Shown here: piece after piece, positions 36,878-45,122 of the stretch
Numbering within the stretch: position 1 is the stretch's first letter
Layout of the letters: each line of letters begins with the position of its first letter
Made by a program: the position numbers and the translations under genes
NCBI GenBank assembly: GCA_937923145.1
Contig: CALAJT010000013.1
Span: forward strand, 43,475-107,474
Length of the DNA: 64,000 nt
Direction of reading: 5' to 3'
Origin: an uncultured Rubritalea sp.
GTDB lineage: Bacteria; Verrucomicrobiota; Verrucomicrobiia; Verrucomicrobiales; Akkermansiaceae
The notes under the pieces: model-generated
The model's input: only the letters and a program-made list of their open reading frames with translations
Told to the model about the DNA's origin: nothing
The model's database searches: none

Positions 36878-38335
36878 ATGTATGATTTTATAAACGGCGA
36901 CGAATACGCACCCGCTCCCGAATCCACCTCAGAGCTAAATGTGAAAGAGCAGTATGGCTTATTCATCCATGGTGAATGGTGCGATGCAGAAGGGAAAAAG
37001 ACCTTTGATACCATTGACCCTTCAAACCAAAAAGTGCTCTCCAAAGTAGCTCTAGCTAGTAGTAATGATGTAGACAAAGCAGTCGCAGCAGCACGCAGCG
37101 CGTATAATGGTGAGTGGGGACAGATGAGCGGCTCAGATCGTGGCAAATACCTCTATAGAATATCACGCCTCATCCAAGAGCGTAGCCGCGAATTTGCAGT
37201 GTTAGAAACAATGGATGGAGGCAAGCCAATCCGTGAAAGCCGAGACATAGATTTACCATTAGTAGCTGCGCATTTCTTCTACTATGCAGGCTGGGCAGAC
37301 AAGCTTGACTATGCATTTCCTGGTAAGCAGAAAGTGTCCTCAGTAGGTGTCGTGGGTCAGGTGATTCCTTGGAACTTTCCCCTCATGATGGCTGCTTGGA
37401 AAATAGCTCCAGCTCTAGCCTGTGGAAATACTGTCATATTAAAGCCAGCAGAAACCACCTCTCTAACAGCACTACTTTTAGCAGAAGTAATAGCAGAAGC
37501 AGGAGTCCCTGCGGGAGTAGTGAATATTGTCACTGGAGCAGGTGATACTGGCAGAGCCATAGTGGAGCACCCAGATATCGATAAGATCGCATTCACTGGC
37601 TCCACCTGTGTAGGTAAACAGATACTTAAAGCAGTGGCAGGTACAGAGAAAACATACACCCTAGAACTAGGAGGTAAGGCTGCACACGTCATCATGGATG
37701 ACGCTGCGATAGACCAAGCTGTGGAAGGCATCGTTAATGGTATCTTCTTTAATCAAGGAAACGTCTGTTGTGCTGGCTCCCGACTACTTGTGCAAGAAGG
37801 AGTAGCTGAAAAAGTCATTAAAAAGCTCAAGAAGAGAATGGAGTCACTCATCGTAGGTAACCCTCTCGATAAGAATACTGACATAGGAGCCATCAACTCT
37901 AAAGAACAGCTCAACACAATCAAGAGGATGGTAAAATCAGCGACCAAAGAAGGGGCTGAAGTCTGGCAACCAGAAGGGAATGTTCCGCGGAAAGGAAACT
38001 ATTTTCCACCAACACTCATCCTAGACTGTGCTCAAAGTCACACTGTTGTTCAGCAAGAGATTTTCGGACCGGTGCTCACGATCCAAACGTTCCGCACAGT
38101 TAATGAAGCTATAGAAAAGGCGAACAATACAGAGTATGGATTATCTGGCGGAGTATGGAGTGATAAGGGGGCAAAAGTCTTCAAGCTCACTGATCAAATC
38201 AATGCGGGTATCATGTGGGCGAATACTTACAATGCATTCGACCCAGCATCTCCTTTCGGAGGATTTAAAGAAAGTGGCATTGGCTGTGAAGGTGGACTTC
38301 ATGGGCTGTATCCTTACGTAAAATTAAACGGCTAA
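36878..38335 (+). CDS. aldehyde dehydrogenase (catalytic; possible ALDH16 N-terminal half)
   Basis: A 485-residue NAD(P)+-dependent aldehyde dehydrogenase. Motifs are IPWNFPLMMAAWKIAPAL, the catalytic Glu in LELGGKAAHVI, the Cys in NQGNVCCAGSRL (Cys297/298), and the C-terminal SPFGGFKESGIGCEGG. It is complete as a single-domain enzyme. It lies 19 nt after deoC and 4 nt before a short paralogue lacking the catalytic residues. The pair together has the size and order of a two-domain ALDH16. Oxidation of acetaldehyde from the DeoC reaction is the likely role. Confidence 0.92.
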   Translation: MYDFINGDEYAPAPESTSELNVKEQYGLFIHGEWCDAEGKKTFDTIDPSNQKVLSKVALASSNDVDKAVAAARSAYNGEWGQMSGSDRGKYLYRISRLIQERSREFAVLETMDGGKPIRESRDIDLPLVAAHFFYYAGWADKLDYAFPGKQKVSSVGVVGQVIPWNFPLMMAAWKIAPALACGNTVILKPAETTSLTALLLAEVIAEAGVPAGVVNIVTGAGDTGRAIVEHPDIDKIAFTGSTCVGKQILKAVAGTEKTYTLELGGKAAHVIMDDAAIDQAVEGIVNGIFFNQGNVCCAGSRLLVQEGVAEKVIKKLKKRMESLIVGNPLDKNTDIGAINSKEQLNTIKRMVKSATKEGAEVWQPEGNVPRKGNYFPPTLILDCAQSHTVVQQEIFGPVLTIQTFRTVNEAIEKANNTEYGLSGGVWSDKGAKVFKLTDQINAGIMWANTYNAFDPASPFGGFKESGIGCEGGLHGLYPYVKLNG

Positions 38336-38339
38336 AAAA

Positions 38340-39185
38340 ATGAACAGATTAGAAGTGAAAAAAACATACAAGCTATACATCGGAGGTAAGTTTCCCCGAT
38401 CCGAATCTGGCCGAGTACAGACGCTTACCGATAAAAAAGGTGAAGTCATAGCAAACGTAGCCAAGGCATCTAAGAAAGACTTGCGTAATACTGTAGTCGC
38501 CACCCGCAAGGCTCAGCTAGGCTGGGCAGCATCTAGTGCTTATCTAAAGGGCCAGATTCTATACCGGCTAGCAGAAATGTTAGAAGGCAGAAAAGCACAG
38601 TTCATCAGCTCTCTGATCCGATCAGGTAAAACACAAAAGCGAGCGACAGCAGAAGTAGAGAAATCTATCGATACTCTAGTCTATTTCGCTGGCTGGAGTG
38701 ATAAATTTCAGGCGGTCTATAGTAGTGTGAACCCAGTGAGTAGCCCACATTATAACTTCAGTGCTCCTGTAGCAACTGGAGTTGTCGGCATTGTGCTAGA
38801 TGATTCCTCTACTTTGTTAGATCTTATTTCACAGATGGCTCCTATCATTGTAGGCGGTAATACAGCCCTTATCATAGTGCCTGGATCACTAGCTATAGCA
38901 GCTATGGAATTAGCTGAAGTAATACACACTTCAGATGTGCCTGCTGGAGTGATTAATATTCTAACAGGAGAGCTAGGAGATATGGTTCCAACGCTAGCTG
39001 GTCATATGGATGTAAATTCTATCTCGGTATCTACTGATGACACTGAGTTAAAAAAAACCGTTAGACTTTTAGGTGCAGAGAACGTAAAACGCGTAGTATT
39101 CGTAGATCAGAAAAAATCTGCGCTTGGTCCGTATCCAATTCTCGATTTCCAAGAGATCAAAACAACTTGGCACCCAGTAGGTTAA
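38340..39185 (+). CDS. short non-catalytic aldehyde dehydrogenase paralogue
   Basis: A 281-residue protein that aligns with the N-terminal NAD-binding half of aldehyde dehydrogenases (KLYIGGKFPRSESGRVQTL, then ILYRLAEMLEGRKAQF, then GVINILTGELGDMVP). It stops before the region that would carry the catalytic Cys, and the equivalent of the catalytic Glu motif is absent. It is not simply a truncated gene: the C-terminus ends in a clean stop after a conserved-looking tail (KKSALGPYPILDFQEIK). It probably partners the upstream enzyme structurally, like the inactive second domain of ALDH16. Confidence 0.75.
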   Translation: MNRLEVKKTYKLYIGGKFPRSESGRVQTLTDKKGEVIANVAKASKKDLRNTVVATRKAQLGWAASSAYLKGQILYRLAEMLEGRKAQFISSLIRSGKTQKRATAEVEKSIDTLVYFAGWSDKFQAVYSSVNPVSSPHYNFSAPVATGVVGIVLDDSSTLLDLISQMAPIIVGGNTALIIVPGSLAIAAMELAEVIHTSDVPAGVINILTGELGDMVPTLAGHMDVNSISVSTDDTELKKTVRLLGAENVKRVVFVDQKKSALGPYPILDFQEIKTTWHPVG

Positions 39186-39189
39186 TCAT

Positions 39190-39657
39190 ATGAAACTAAA
39201 AGTAGGAACACCCGCGCCTTTATTCGATGCACCAGCATTCGGAACAGGGTATAAAGTTGGCGACACCATCAATCTAAAGGATTTGAGGGGGCAGAAAGTA
39301 GTCTTAGTATTTTATCCCATGGATAACACCCCGGGATGAACAATGCAGATGAAGTGCATCCGTGATCGATGGGCTGATATCCGTGACAAGGCGTTCCTCC
39401 TAGGAGTGAGTGGAGGGACTCCAGAGAGTCATCTTAAATTTATAAATAAACAGAGTCTCCCATTCCCTCTAATTCATGATGTATCAGACCAAATTTCTGA
39501 CACTTATGGAGTGAGAAAGCAATATTCCATATTAGGCTTCAAGTTCTCGCTCATTAAGCGCTCTTCTATCATTATCGATGAGCAGGGGAGTATAGAGCAT
39601 GTGTTAGAAAAAGTAAAAATTAAAACTCACGTTGAAGACCTGTTAGAAGTTCTTTAA
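39190..39657 (+). CDS. BCP-type peroxiredoxin with in-frame TGA at the peroxidatic Cys codon
   Basis: The frame from ATG 39190 to 39657 encodes a complete 155-residue BCP/PrxQ peroxiredoxin: VGTPAPLFDAPAFGTG, the strand VVLVFYPMDNTPG, then TGA at 39337-39339 (codon 50), then TMQMKCIRDRWADIRDKAF and the rest of the thioredoxin fold to LLEVL. The TGA sits exactly where this family has its peroxidatic Cys (TPGC-T). The rest is free of stops. Either TGA is read as selenocysteine or the gene is a freshly inactivated pseudogene. A 5-bp hairpin, ATGCA/TGCAT with loop GATGAAG, begins 4 nt past the TGA; it is smaller and nearer than a standard bacterial SECIS. The usual resolving Cys is shifted by one (six residues on). 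It starts 4 nt after the short ALDH gene. Confidence 0.6.
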
Positions 39658-40514
39658 CTTGATTTTACTGAGATCTTAGCTGTCATCGTGTGGGCTCCAC
39701 CAGGTGGGACATTGTAGACATCTTCTAGAGCATTAGCCGTTTCTATGCAGACGAATTGCTTATAGTCTTCATTACCTAAGTCACCCATAGTAGCTGATTT
39801 ATCTATCCATGGATTCCACACAACTGTTGAGCTGCTACCTGTTTTCTCAATTAATATTTCTCTACTCCATTGCTGATCTTTTAGAACGACAGCTTCTTTC
39901 GTGTCTTGATAAACACGGTCAAATTCTTCGCTAAATGAAATGGTTTCAGGATCTTTCCCAGAAAGTCCTGTTAGAGAATCATGAAATACTGTGTCTTCAA
40001 GTCCTGTGATGGAGACATCTGCAATATCGGAAACTGAAAAATAAGTATGCAGAGCACCACCTACCAAAGCTGAACTATCGCCAGTATTAATAGTCTTTAG
40101 GCTTAGATTTAGTTCTCTACCTATCTCCAGTGTAAGCTCAGCATGCAGCTCTCCTTTAGAAAACGTAAATATTAAAGTCGTATAATCCTTAGAATTAAAG
40201 CTTCGAAATAACTGCCAGAAAGCAACTCTAGCAAATCCATGTGAAGGTAATTGAGAGTCACTTGGGTGAGCGTTAAACCATGGCCAACACACAGGAATGC
40301 CTCCACGTATAGCCGTGCCTTCTTTATAGACAGCATCTGCACTAGTAAAGATGACTGGCTTCTGACCTACAGGAGTATAGTCTACCACATGGGCACCATG
40401 CAGTGCTATTTTAGCCGTGGCATGCTCGTTCTTAACTACTATACAGGGATATTCAGGTGCTAACTCCTCAATACTAATAACTCCAGAAATTTCAAGATCT
40501 GTTAGAATATTCAT
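39654..40514 (-). CDS. D-hexose-6-phosphate mutarotase (YeaD family)
   Basis: A 286-residue aldose-1-epimerase-like protein that interconverts anomers of glucose 6-phosphate. Features are the N-terminal ALHGAHVVDYTP, the RGGIPVCWPWF arginine-rich phosphate site, LPSHGFARVAFW, the catalytic His in GGALHTYFSV, and the C-terminal FVCIETANA with its catalytic Glu. Length matches YeaD. The end overlaps the convergent peroxiredoxin gene by 4 bp, and the secreted protein gene lies 1 nt upstream. Confidence 0.9.
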   Translation of the reverse strand: MNILTDLEISGVISIEELAPEYPCIVVKNEHATAKIALHGAHVVDYTPVGQKPVIFTSADAVYKEGTAIRGGIPVCWPWFNAHPSDSQLPSHGFARVAFWQLFRSFNSKDYTTLIFTFSKGELHAELTLEIGRELNLSLKTINTGDSSALVGGALHTYFSVSDIADVSITGLEDTVFHDSLTGLSGKDPETISFSEEFDRVYQDTKEAVVLKDQQWSREILIEKTGSSSTVVWNPWIDKSATMGDLGNEDYKQFVCIETANALEDVYNVPPGGAHTMTAKISVKSS

Positions 40515-40515
40515 T

Positions 40516-41196
40516 TTATTTATAAAGCTTCACTGTCTTTGTCAGAATTTCACTCCAGTAGATGATCTTTATTTTGTCACCATCTTTTATATTACTGAAC
40601 CGAAACGTTTTAGTCTCATTTGAGCTGTAGTATCCATTGCTGGCTATTTCTTCTCCATCGCGGAGAATAGAAATCTTACTAATCATATTATGCTTTCCTA
40701 CTACTCTGACACCTTGTTTTGAAAACGCGTCGTTCTTTTCATTATCCAGAGCCAGCTCTATCGTGAAAAGGGGAAGCTCCACAGGCTCTTCATCCTTCTT
40801 TAGCACCATGTTTCTAGTTACAGATTCTTCTCCTACTAAAATATCGACTCTTCCGTCAGCTTCAAGCTCCTCAATAATACCTTTAAACTTCTTATTGAAA
40901 ATCGTGATCGATGCACCTTTCCCGCTCGATGATATATTAGATTGAAAATGCTTATCCCATCCCTCTACATGGAATGACTCTTTATCAAAGGAAACGATGT
41001 TCTTATCTTGAAAGTAAAAGACTAATTCAGCTCCCACATTACGCACATAAGGACGGTCTTTGTGTGGGATACCCTCAGGAAGCCCTTTGGAAATAGTAGT
41101 CGAAACTAAGGAAGCCTCGATTAGTTTTTTATCTTCAGCTAACGCATTGCTAGTAAACAGACTAAAGGTGGCGAGCGAACAAATTAGTGCTTTCAT
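40516..41196 (-). CDS. hypothetical secreted protein
   Basis: A 226-residue protein with a clear signal peptide (MKALICSLATFSLFTSNALAE); the start at 41196 is preferred over one three codons upstream because the signal peptide then has normal length. The mature part is rich in beta-strand patterns and ends with IYWSEILTKTVKLYK. Repeated strands such as GVRVVGKHNMISKISIL suggest an immunoglobulin-like or jelly-roll fold, but no family is recognised. It is 1 nt before the mutarotase gene. Confidence 0.6.
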   Translation of the reverse strand: MKALICSLATFSLFTSNALAEDKKLIEASLVSTTISKGLPEGIPHKDRPYVRNVGAELVFYFQDKNIVSFDKESFHVEGWDKHFQSNISSSGKGASITIFNKKFKGIIEELEADGRVDILVGEESVTRNMVLKKDEEPVELPLFTIELALDNEKNDAFSKQGVRVVGKHNMISKISILRDGEEIASNGYYSSNETKTFRFSNIKDGDKIKIIYWSEILTKTVKLYK

Positions 41197-41372
41197 GACG
41201 AGCACAGTCTATGCCGTGGAAGCAGAGCATCAAGTGAAAACACATTACTTTTTAACCCCTAATTATAAATCCCATATTGATTTGATTGCGTATTAAAATC
41301 GAACAGGCTAGACGGAGTATAAAACGATCTCGTTAATCCTAATATATAAATATAAAATAAAAGTCGCACAAT

Positions 41373-41386
41373 GGTGTCTGGACACC
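41373..41386. promoter_or_regulatory. operator-like palindrome upstream of the SMP-30 gene
   Basis: GGTGTC and GACACC form a perfect 14-bp palindrome around a TG centre. Its core TGTCTGGACA resembles operators of GntR/HutC-type repressors. It lies just before the SMP-30 gene and may control that gene and thiG. Confidence 0.35.
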
Positions 41387-41413
41387 GAGGTGATTTATGA
41401 ATTAAATACTCCT

Positions 41414-42295
41414 ATGGATCAAGAAGAACTTCAGTTAGAAACCAAGATAGAAACAATCGGCAGCTATAGAGCACAGTGGGGCGAAGGTCCTATCTGGCAC
41501 GATGGCGCTCTGCTCTACGTAGATATCGAAAATGGCATGGTCATTCGTCTTGACCCTGAGACTGGCGAAGAAGCTACCTGTGACCTCAAAGACAAAGTCG
41601 GTAGAGTAGGCACCGTAGTTCCTAGAAAATCTGGGGGCTTCTTAGTCGCTGGGGACAATGGATTTTTCTCAATATCAGACTCAGGAGAAATAAAGCAAAT
41701 GGGCGATCCCGAGCCTAATAAAGTAGACAACCGTTTCAACGATGGCAAATGCTCACCAGACGGACACTTCTTCGCTGGAACCATCAGCCTTGTAAAAAAG
41801 GAAGGCGACGCCACACTCTATAAACTCAGTAAAGAAGGTAAAGTTAGCGAAGCCTACGGACCAGTCACCAACAGCAACGGCATCGCCTGGAATGCAGTAG
41901 GGGACACCATGTTCTACATTGATACACCCACTAAAAAGGTGCTGGCATTCGACTACAAGGACGGAAGACTAGGCGACAAGAAAGCAGTCATCGACACCTC
42001 AAAATACGAAGCCTCACCAGATGGAATGGCGATCGATGAGAAGGACAACCTCTGGGTAGCATTCTGCCACGGAGCCTGCGTCATCAACTACTGCACCAAG
42101 ACAGGAAAAGAACTCCGCAAGATCGATTTACCTTGCTTAGAAACCACAGCCTGCGCATTCGGAGGTGAAGACTTAGCCACACTCTACGTAACCACAGGCA
42201 TTCATAAATCTGAAGTCGAGGCAGATGCTGGACTCATTTTCAAAGTTACTGGACTCGGCGTAAAAGGTCAGAAATCTAATACCTACCTAGGATAA
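41414..42295 (+). CDS. SMP-30/gluconolactonase-family protein
   Basis: A 293-residue six-bladed beta-propeller lactonase. Metal-site residues are recognisable: the Glu in WGEGPIW near the start, Asn in [12 protein letters not shown] and in NSNGIAW, and Asp in SPDGMAID. The family opens sugar lactones. The frame is open to a GTG at 41390, but the ATG at 41414 is preferred because it leaves the palindrome in the leader; neither start has a good SD. The thiG gene follows after 14 nt, with C-rich codon use similar to it. Substrate unknown. Confidence 0.82.
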   Translation: MDQEELQLETKIETIGSYRAQWGEGPIWHDGALLYVDIENGMVIRLDPETGEEATCDLKDKVGRVGTVVPRKSGGFLVAGDNGFFSISDSGEIKQMGDPEPNKVDNRFNDGKCSPDGHFFAGTISLVKKEGDATLYKLSKEGKVSEAYGPVTNSNGIAWNAVGDTMFYIDTPTKKVLAFDYKDGRLGDKKAVIDTSKYEASPDGMAIDEKDNLWVAFCHGACVINYCTKTGKELRKIDLPCLETTACAFGGEDLATLYVTTGIHKSEVEADAGLIFKVTGLGVKGQKSNTYLG

Positions 42296-42309
42296 AAACA
42301 TCAATCAAG

Positions 42310-43092
42310 ATGAACAACACTTTACTCAAAATCGCAGACCGCGAATTTAGCTCACGTCTCATGACGGGCACAGGCAAATTTGCCTCAAATGAACTCATGC
42401 GCGACACGTTAGAATCCAGCGCAACTCAGATCGTCACAGTAGCTTTACGTCGTGCCGACCTCACTGGAGAAAAAGACCCATATGCGAACATCCTAGAATT
42501 CATCGACCCTAAAAAGTATCTACTTCTTCCGAATACCAGCGGCGCCATGAATGCAGAAGAAGCTGTTAGACTAGCAAGACTAGCCGAGGCAGCAGGTCTG
42601 CCAAAATGGATCAAACTAGAGATCCACCCAGACCCTACCTACCTCCTACCAGACCCAATCGAAACACTTGCAGCGGCAGAAATATTAGTAAAAGAAGGCT
42701 TCACTGTCCTACCCTACATCAATGCCGACCCAGTCCTAGCCAAGCGTCTCCAAGAAGTAGGCACTGCAGCAGTCATGCCCTTAGGCGCTCCCATCGGCTC
42801 TAACAAAGGCGTAGTCACCAGAGACCAGATTCGCATCATCGTAGACCAAGCAATAGTCCCCGTAGTAGTAGACGCTGGAATCGGAGCCCCTAGCCATGCT
42901 GCAGAAGCAATGGAACTCGGAGCCGATGCAGTCCTAGTAAACACCGCCATGGCAATCGCCAGCGACCCTGTTAGAATGGGCAAGGCATTTAAGCTAGCAG
43001 TAGAAGCCGGCAGAGCTGCTTACGAAATGGGATTACCTGAGAAGATCGACGGAGCTTCGGCGACTAGTCCGTTGACTGGATTCTTGGAGTAA
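42310..43092 (+). CDS. thiG: thiazole synthase
   Basis: A 260-residue TIM-barrel enzyme that makes the thiazole phosphate of thiamine with ThiS-thiocarboxylate, DXP and iminoglycine. Motifs are [43 protein letters not shown], the [13 protein letters not shown] loop and [15 protein letters not shown]. It is alone: no thiS, thiF, thiH/thiO or TPP riboswitch is visible here. It follows the SMP-30 gene by 14 nt. Confidence 0.96.
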   Translation: MNNTLLKIADREFSSRLMTGTGKFASNELMRDTLESSATQIVTVALRRADLTGEKDPYANILEFIDPKKYLLLPNTSGAMNAEEAVRLARLAEAAGLPKWIKLEIHPDPTYLLPDPIETLAAAEILVKEGFTVLPYINADPVLAKRLQEVGTAAVMPLGAPIGSNKGVVTRDQIRIIVDQAIVPVVVDAGIGAPSHAAEAMELGADAVLVNTAMAIASDPVRMGKAFKLAVEAGRAAYEMGLPEKIDGASATSPLTGFLE

Positions 43093-43096
43093 GAAC

Positions 43097-43795
43097 TTAA
43101 GCCCTCTTTCTAAAGAAAAGCCCTGCACAACTAGCAAAAAGAATCAGGCTAGTGGTGCCTGGTTCTGGCACATTATCGACTCTAGAGATATTGTTGATCA
43201 CTAGGAAATGTTCTTTAGTGACTTCCGACCCATCAGACGGAGCAGGCTCTATGTTTCCTGGTGTAGATAGATCTCTGATAGGCAGGTTGGTAAACGCACC
43301 TCCTAGATTGATAACATCGCTATTGGTAATCTTATCAATAGTTGTGAAATCTTCCACCTTACCAAATACAGCAAAGCCACCATTTTGATTATCCAGATTA
43401 GCAGAATTATCTTCTAGATTTATAAACCACTGAGAGCTTGCTGAATTAGGGTCGCCGCCAAGTTTCGCCATAGCGAGAGTTCCACGAGTGTTAGAAACTC
43501 CAAATTCATTGAGCACGTTGCCTTTAGACGACACATTGTCCAGTAAGAAAGTGTCACCATCAGAAACTGTAAAGCCACCCGCTTGGATAATAAAATTCTC
43601 CACAAAACGCTGGAAAATAAGATCCTCATAACTTCCATCATCCACATAATTCAGGAAATTTGCCACTGTAAGTGGAGCCGCATCATCAAACAGCTCAATC
43701 GGGATATCCCCAATATTCGTCTCGATAGTAAGTCGAGTATTAGCCTGCACAGCAAGCGCAGTAGAGAGGAAAAGAAAGAAAATGGACTTTAGCAT
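43097..43795 (-). CDS. secreted cyclophilin-type prolyl isomerase with PEP-CTERM signal
   Basis: A 232-residue protein with a signal peptide (about residues 1-18), a cyclophilin domain and a C-terminal PEP-CTERM tail. Cyclophilin marks are ETNIGDIPIELFDDAAP, FLNYVDDGSYEDLIFQRF, FIIQAGGF and SSQWFINL. The tail has VPEPGTTSLILFASCAGLFF followed by RKRA: the PEP motif, a hydrophobic helix and a basic end. It would be exported and processed by an exosortase, so the isomerase acts at or outside the envelope. It converges on thiG. Confidence 0.88.
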   Translation of the reverse strand: MLKSIFFLFLSTALAVQANTRLTIETNIGDIPIELFDDAAPLTVANFLNYVDDGSYEDLIFQRFVENFIIQAGGFTVSDGDTFLLDNVSSKGNVLNEFGVSNTRGTLAMAKLGGDPNSASSQWFINLEDNSANLDNQNGGFAVFGKVEDFTTIDKITNSDVINLGGAFTNLPIRDLSTPGNIEPAPSDGSEVTKEHFLVINNISRVDNVPEPGTTSLILFASCAGLFFRKRA

Positions 43796-43888
43796 AATAG
43801 TTAGGTTAAGTTGACTATAAGGAGTCGTTACTATAAAAGAGATGAGTTGTCAACCATTGACGGATCTAGGAGCTAACAAGAAGTTTTT

Positions 43889-44178
43889 CCACCGTGCCTC
43901 CAGCACGGGCTTCTGGGTTAGACAAGTCCTAGGTTTGAAACCCTAGGCTTTGCAACCTATCTCCCTTCAGGAGATTTACTGAGTGCAATACTTCAGCATA
44001 TTAGCTTTTGCCCAGGCCGAAGCGCGGCTTCAAAGTCTGTCTATACACATGAGCTCTATTGAAATTATATTTAAGCCATTGTGCTGGCGCTCCTGAAGGG
44101 AGCATGGCTTCAAAGCCTAGGGTTTCAAACCTAGGTATCTCATACAACACAGAATCTTGTGCTGAAGGCACAGCGGAA
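43889..44178. repeat. nested palindromic REP-like element
   Basis: Three sets of inverted repeats nest inside each other. A perfect 25-bp arm at 43928-43952 pairs with 44111-44135; CTCCCTTCAGGAG (43961-43973) pairs with CTCCTGAAGGGAG (44090-44102); and a weaker outer pair around 43892-43908 and 44158-44175 shares the TGCC-T-CAGCAC core. The arms also hold small hairpins such as CCTAGGGTTTCAAACCTAGG. The layout resembles REP or MITE elements moved by a transposase in trans. It fills the 399-bp gap between the cyclophilin and vapC genes; no protein gene is seen in it. Confidence 0.7.
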
Positions 44179-44194
44179 AGAGGGTTACTGAAAT

Positions 44195-44557
44195 TTACTC
44201 AACAAAGCCTACCTCAAAATTATTAGCTATATCTTGTAAATGTTTATCAGTGGTCCAGAGCCTATGATTATTCACAATCGCAGAGGCTAGTATATGTGCA
44301 TCTATATAACCAATTCCTTTCCCCATTAGGTCATGCCTTTCTATAAGAAACATCACCTCCTTATCCAGGCAAGTATCTGCCATTGGTAAATTAGAGAAAT
44401 AAATCAACGTCTGCTTTCTAGTAGGTAGATTACCACAAGCCAATTCACCTATGATGAATTGATGAGTAACCACCTGACCCCTCAACAACTCTTCGCTAAG
44501 GAGGCAGTTAGCTTCACGAAAATGCCTGATCCAGATAGAAGTGTCGGCGATGATCAT
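44195..44557 (-). CDS. vapC: VapC-family PIN-domain toxin
   Basis: A 120-residue PIN-domain ribonuclease, toxin of a type II toxin-antitoxin pair. Acidic active-site residues are in the N-terminal IIADTSIWI (Asp5), in the FIIGELACG region (Glu), in GYIDAHILA (Asp) and in LWTTDKHL (Asp). The antitoxin gene lies 12 nt upstream. Target RNA is unknown. It is next to the REP-like element. Confidence 0.9.
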   Translation of the reverse strand: MIIADTSIWIRHFREANCLLSEELLRGQVVTHQFIIGELACGNLPTRKQTLIYFSNLPMADTCLDKEVMFLIERHDLMGKGIGYIDAHILASAIVNNHRLWTTDKHLQDIANNFEVGFVE

Positions 44558-44569
44558 AAAAATCTAATT

Positions 44570-44764
44570 CTAGTTACCTGATCTCCTACGAGGAACATCC
44601 TCTAAGTCCAGCATACTCCCACCAAGAGCAATCAAGCGTCGTCCACTCTCTCTAGCAATCAAAGCATCCAACGCCTCACGAATGAGTTTTCCCTTCTCAC
44701 TAATACCAGTGAGCTTAGAAGCCTCCTCAAAAGCAGCATCGTCTATAGTTATCGTAATTCTCAT
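44570..44764 (-). CDS. vapB: VapB-type antitoxin
   Basis: A 64-residue antitoxin. The start MRITITIDDAAFEEASKLTG is the ribbon-helix-helix DNA-binding part of the DUF2191/VapB group, and the C-terminal LIALGGSMLDLEDVPRRR is the toxin-binding tail. The start at 44764 is preferred over 44785, which would add seven residues not seen in the family. It precedes vapC by 12 nt and should repress the shared promoter. Confidence 0.88.
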   Translation of the reverse strand: MRITITIDDAAFEEASKLTGISEKGKLIREALDALIARESGRRLIALGGSMLDLEDVPRRRSGN

Positions 44765-44785
44765 TATGATACTATTGTGTATCAA

Positions 44786-45122
44786 ATTTGATGCTCTGTC
44801 AAAATTTAAGATGATTGTTGATCATTTGATTCTGAAGTGGAGTCATGGTTTTCAATACTAAGCTTATTTTGTGATTCCTTAGGTAGTTCTAGTTTACCAA
44901 TAGCTTTTCCCAATTCATATGAAATAGCTGTTTGTATCGCCACTTGTTTAATGAACATCCCTCATCTGATGGAACAATGATGCTAAGTCCATTAAATGAA
45001 AAAATACCGTTCACTATCGTAGCTATGAGCCCTAAAGCGGTTATTACAGACGCCCGAGCTCGTAATCAGACCTTTATCGATATGGTGAAATCCAATACTG
45101 ATGTAATACAGTCTAAAGATTC
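44786..45122. other. intergenic region with two conflicting small ORFs
   Basis: A 337-bp gap between vapB and the large ATPase gene. On the plus strand a 64-codon frame (44932-45126) includes IPFTIVAMSPKAVITDARAR. On the minus strand a 50-codon frame (44806-44958) reads AISYELGKAIGKLELPKES and an Asn/Ser-rich tail. They overlap, so at most one is likely real, and neither belongs to a family I recognise. Either may be a gene fossil. The vapBC promoter should also lie here. Confidence 0.3.

Noticed and set aside
35628..39339. Idea that TAG or TGA is reassigned to an amino acid genome-wide, explaining the in-frame stops.
   Set aside because: TAG and TGA are used as normal stops by intact genes in the window (TAG for araD and the dipeptidase, TGA for the second phosphatase), and the VOC gene also needs a frameshift.
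41515..41814. Long antisense frames over real genes (for example opposite the SMP-30, gap, tuf and araB genes).
   Set aside because: They lack motifs and start signals and mirror the codon bias of the gene on the other strand.
42296..42309. TPP riboswitch for thiG.
   Set aside because: Only 14 nt separate thiG from the gene before it and no THI-box sequence was seen further upstream.
43889..44178. CRISPR-like array reading of the repeats.
   Set aside because: Repeats are inverted and nested, not evenly spaced direct repeats, and no cas genes are present.
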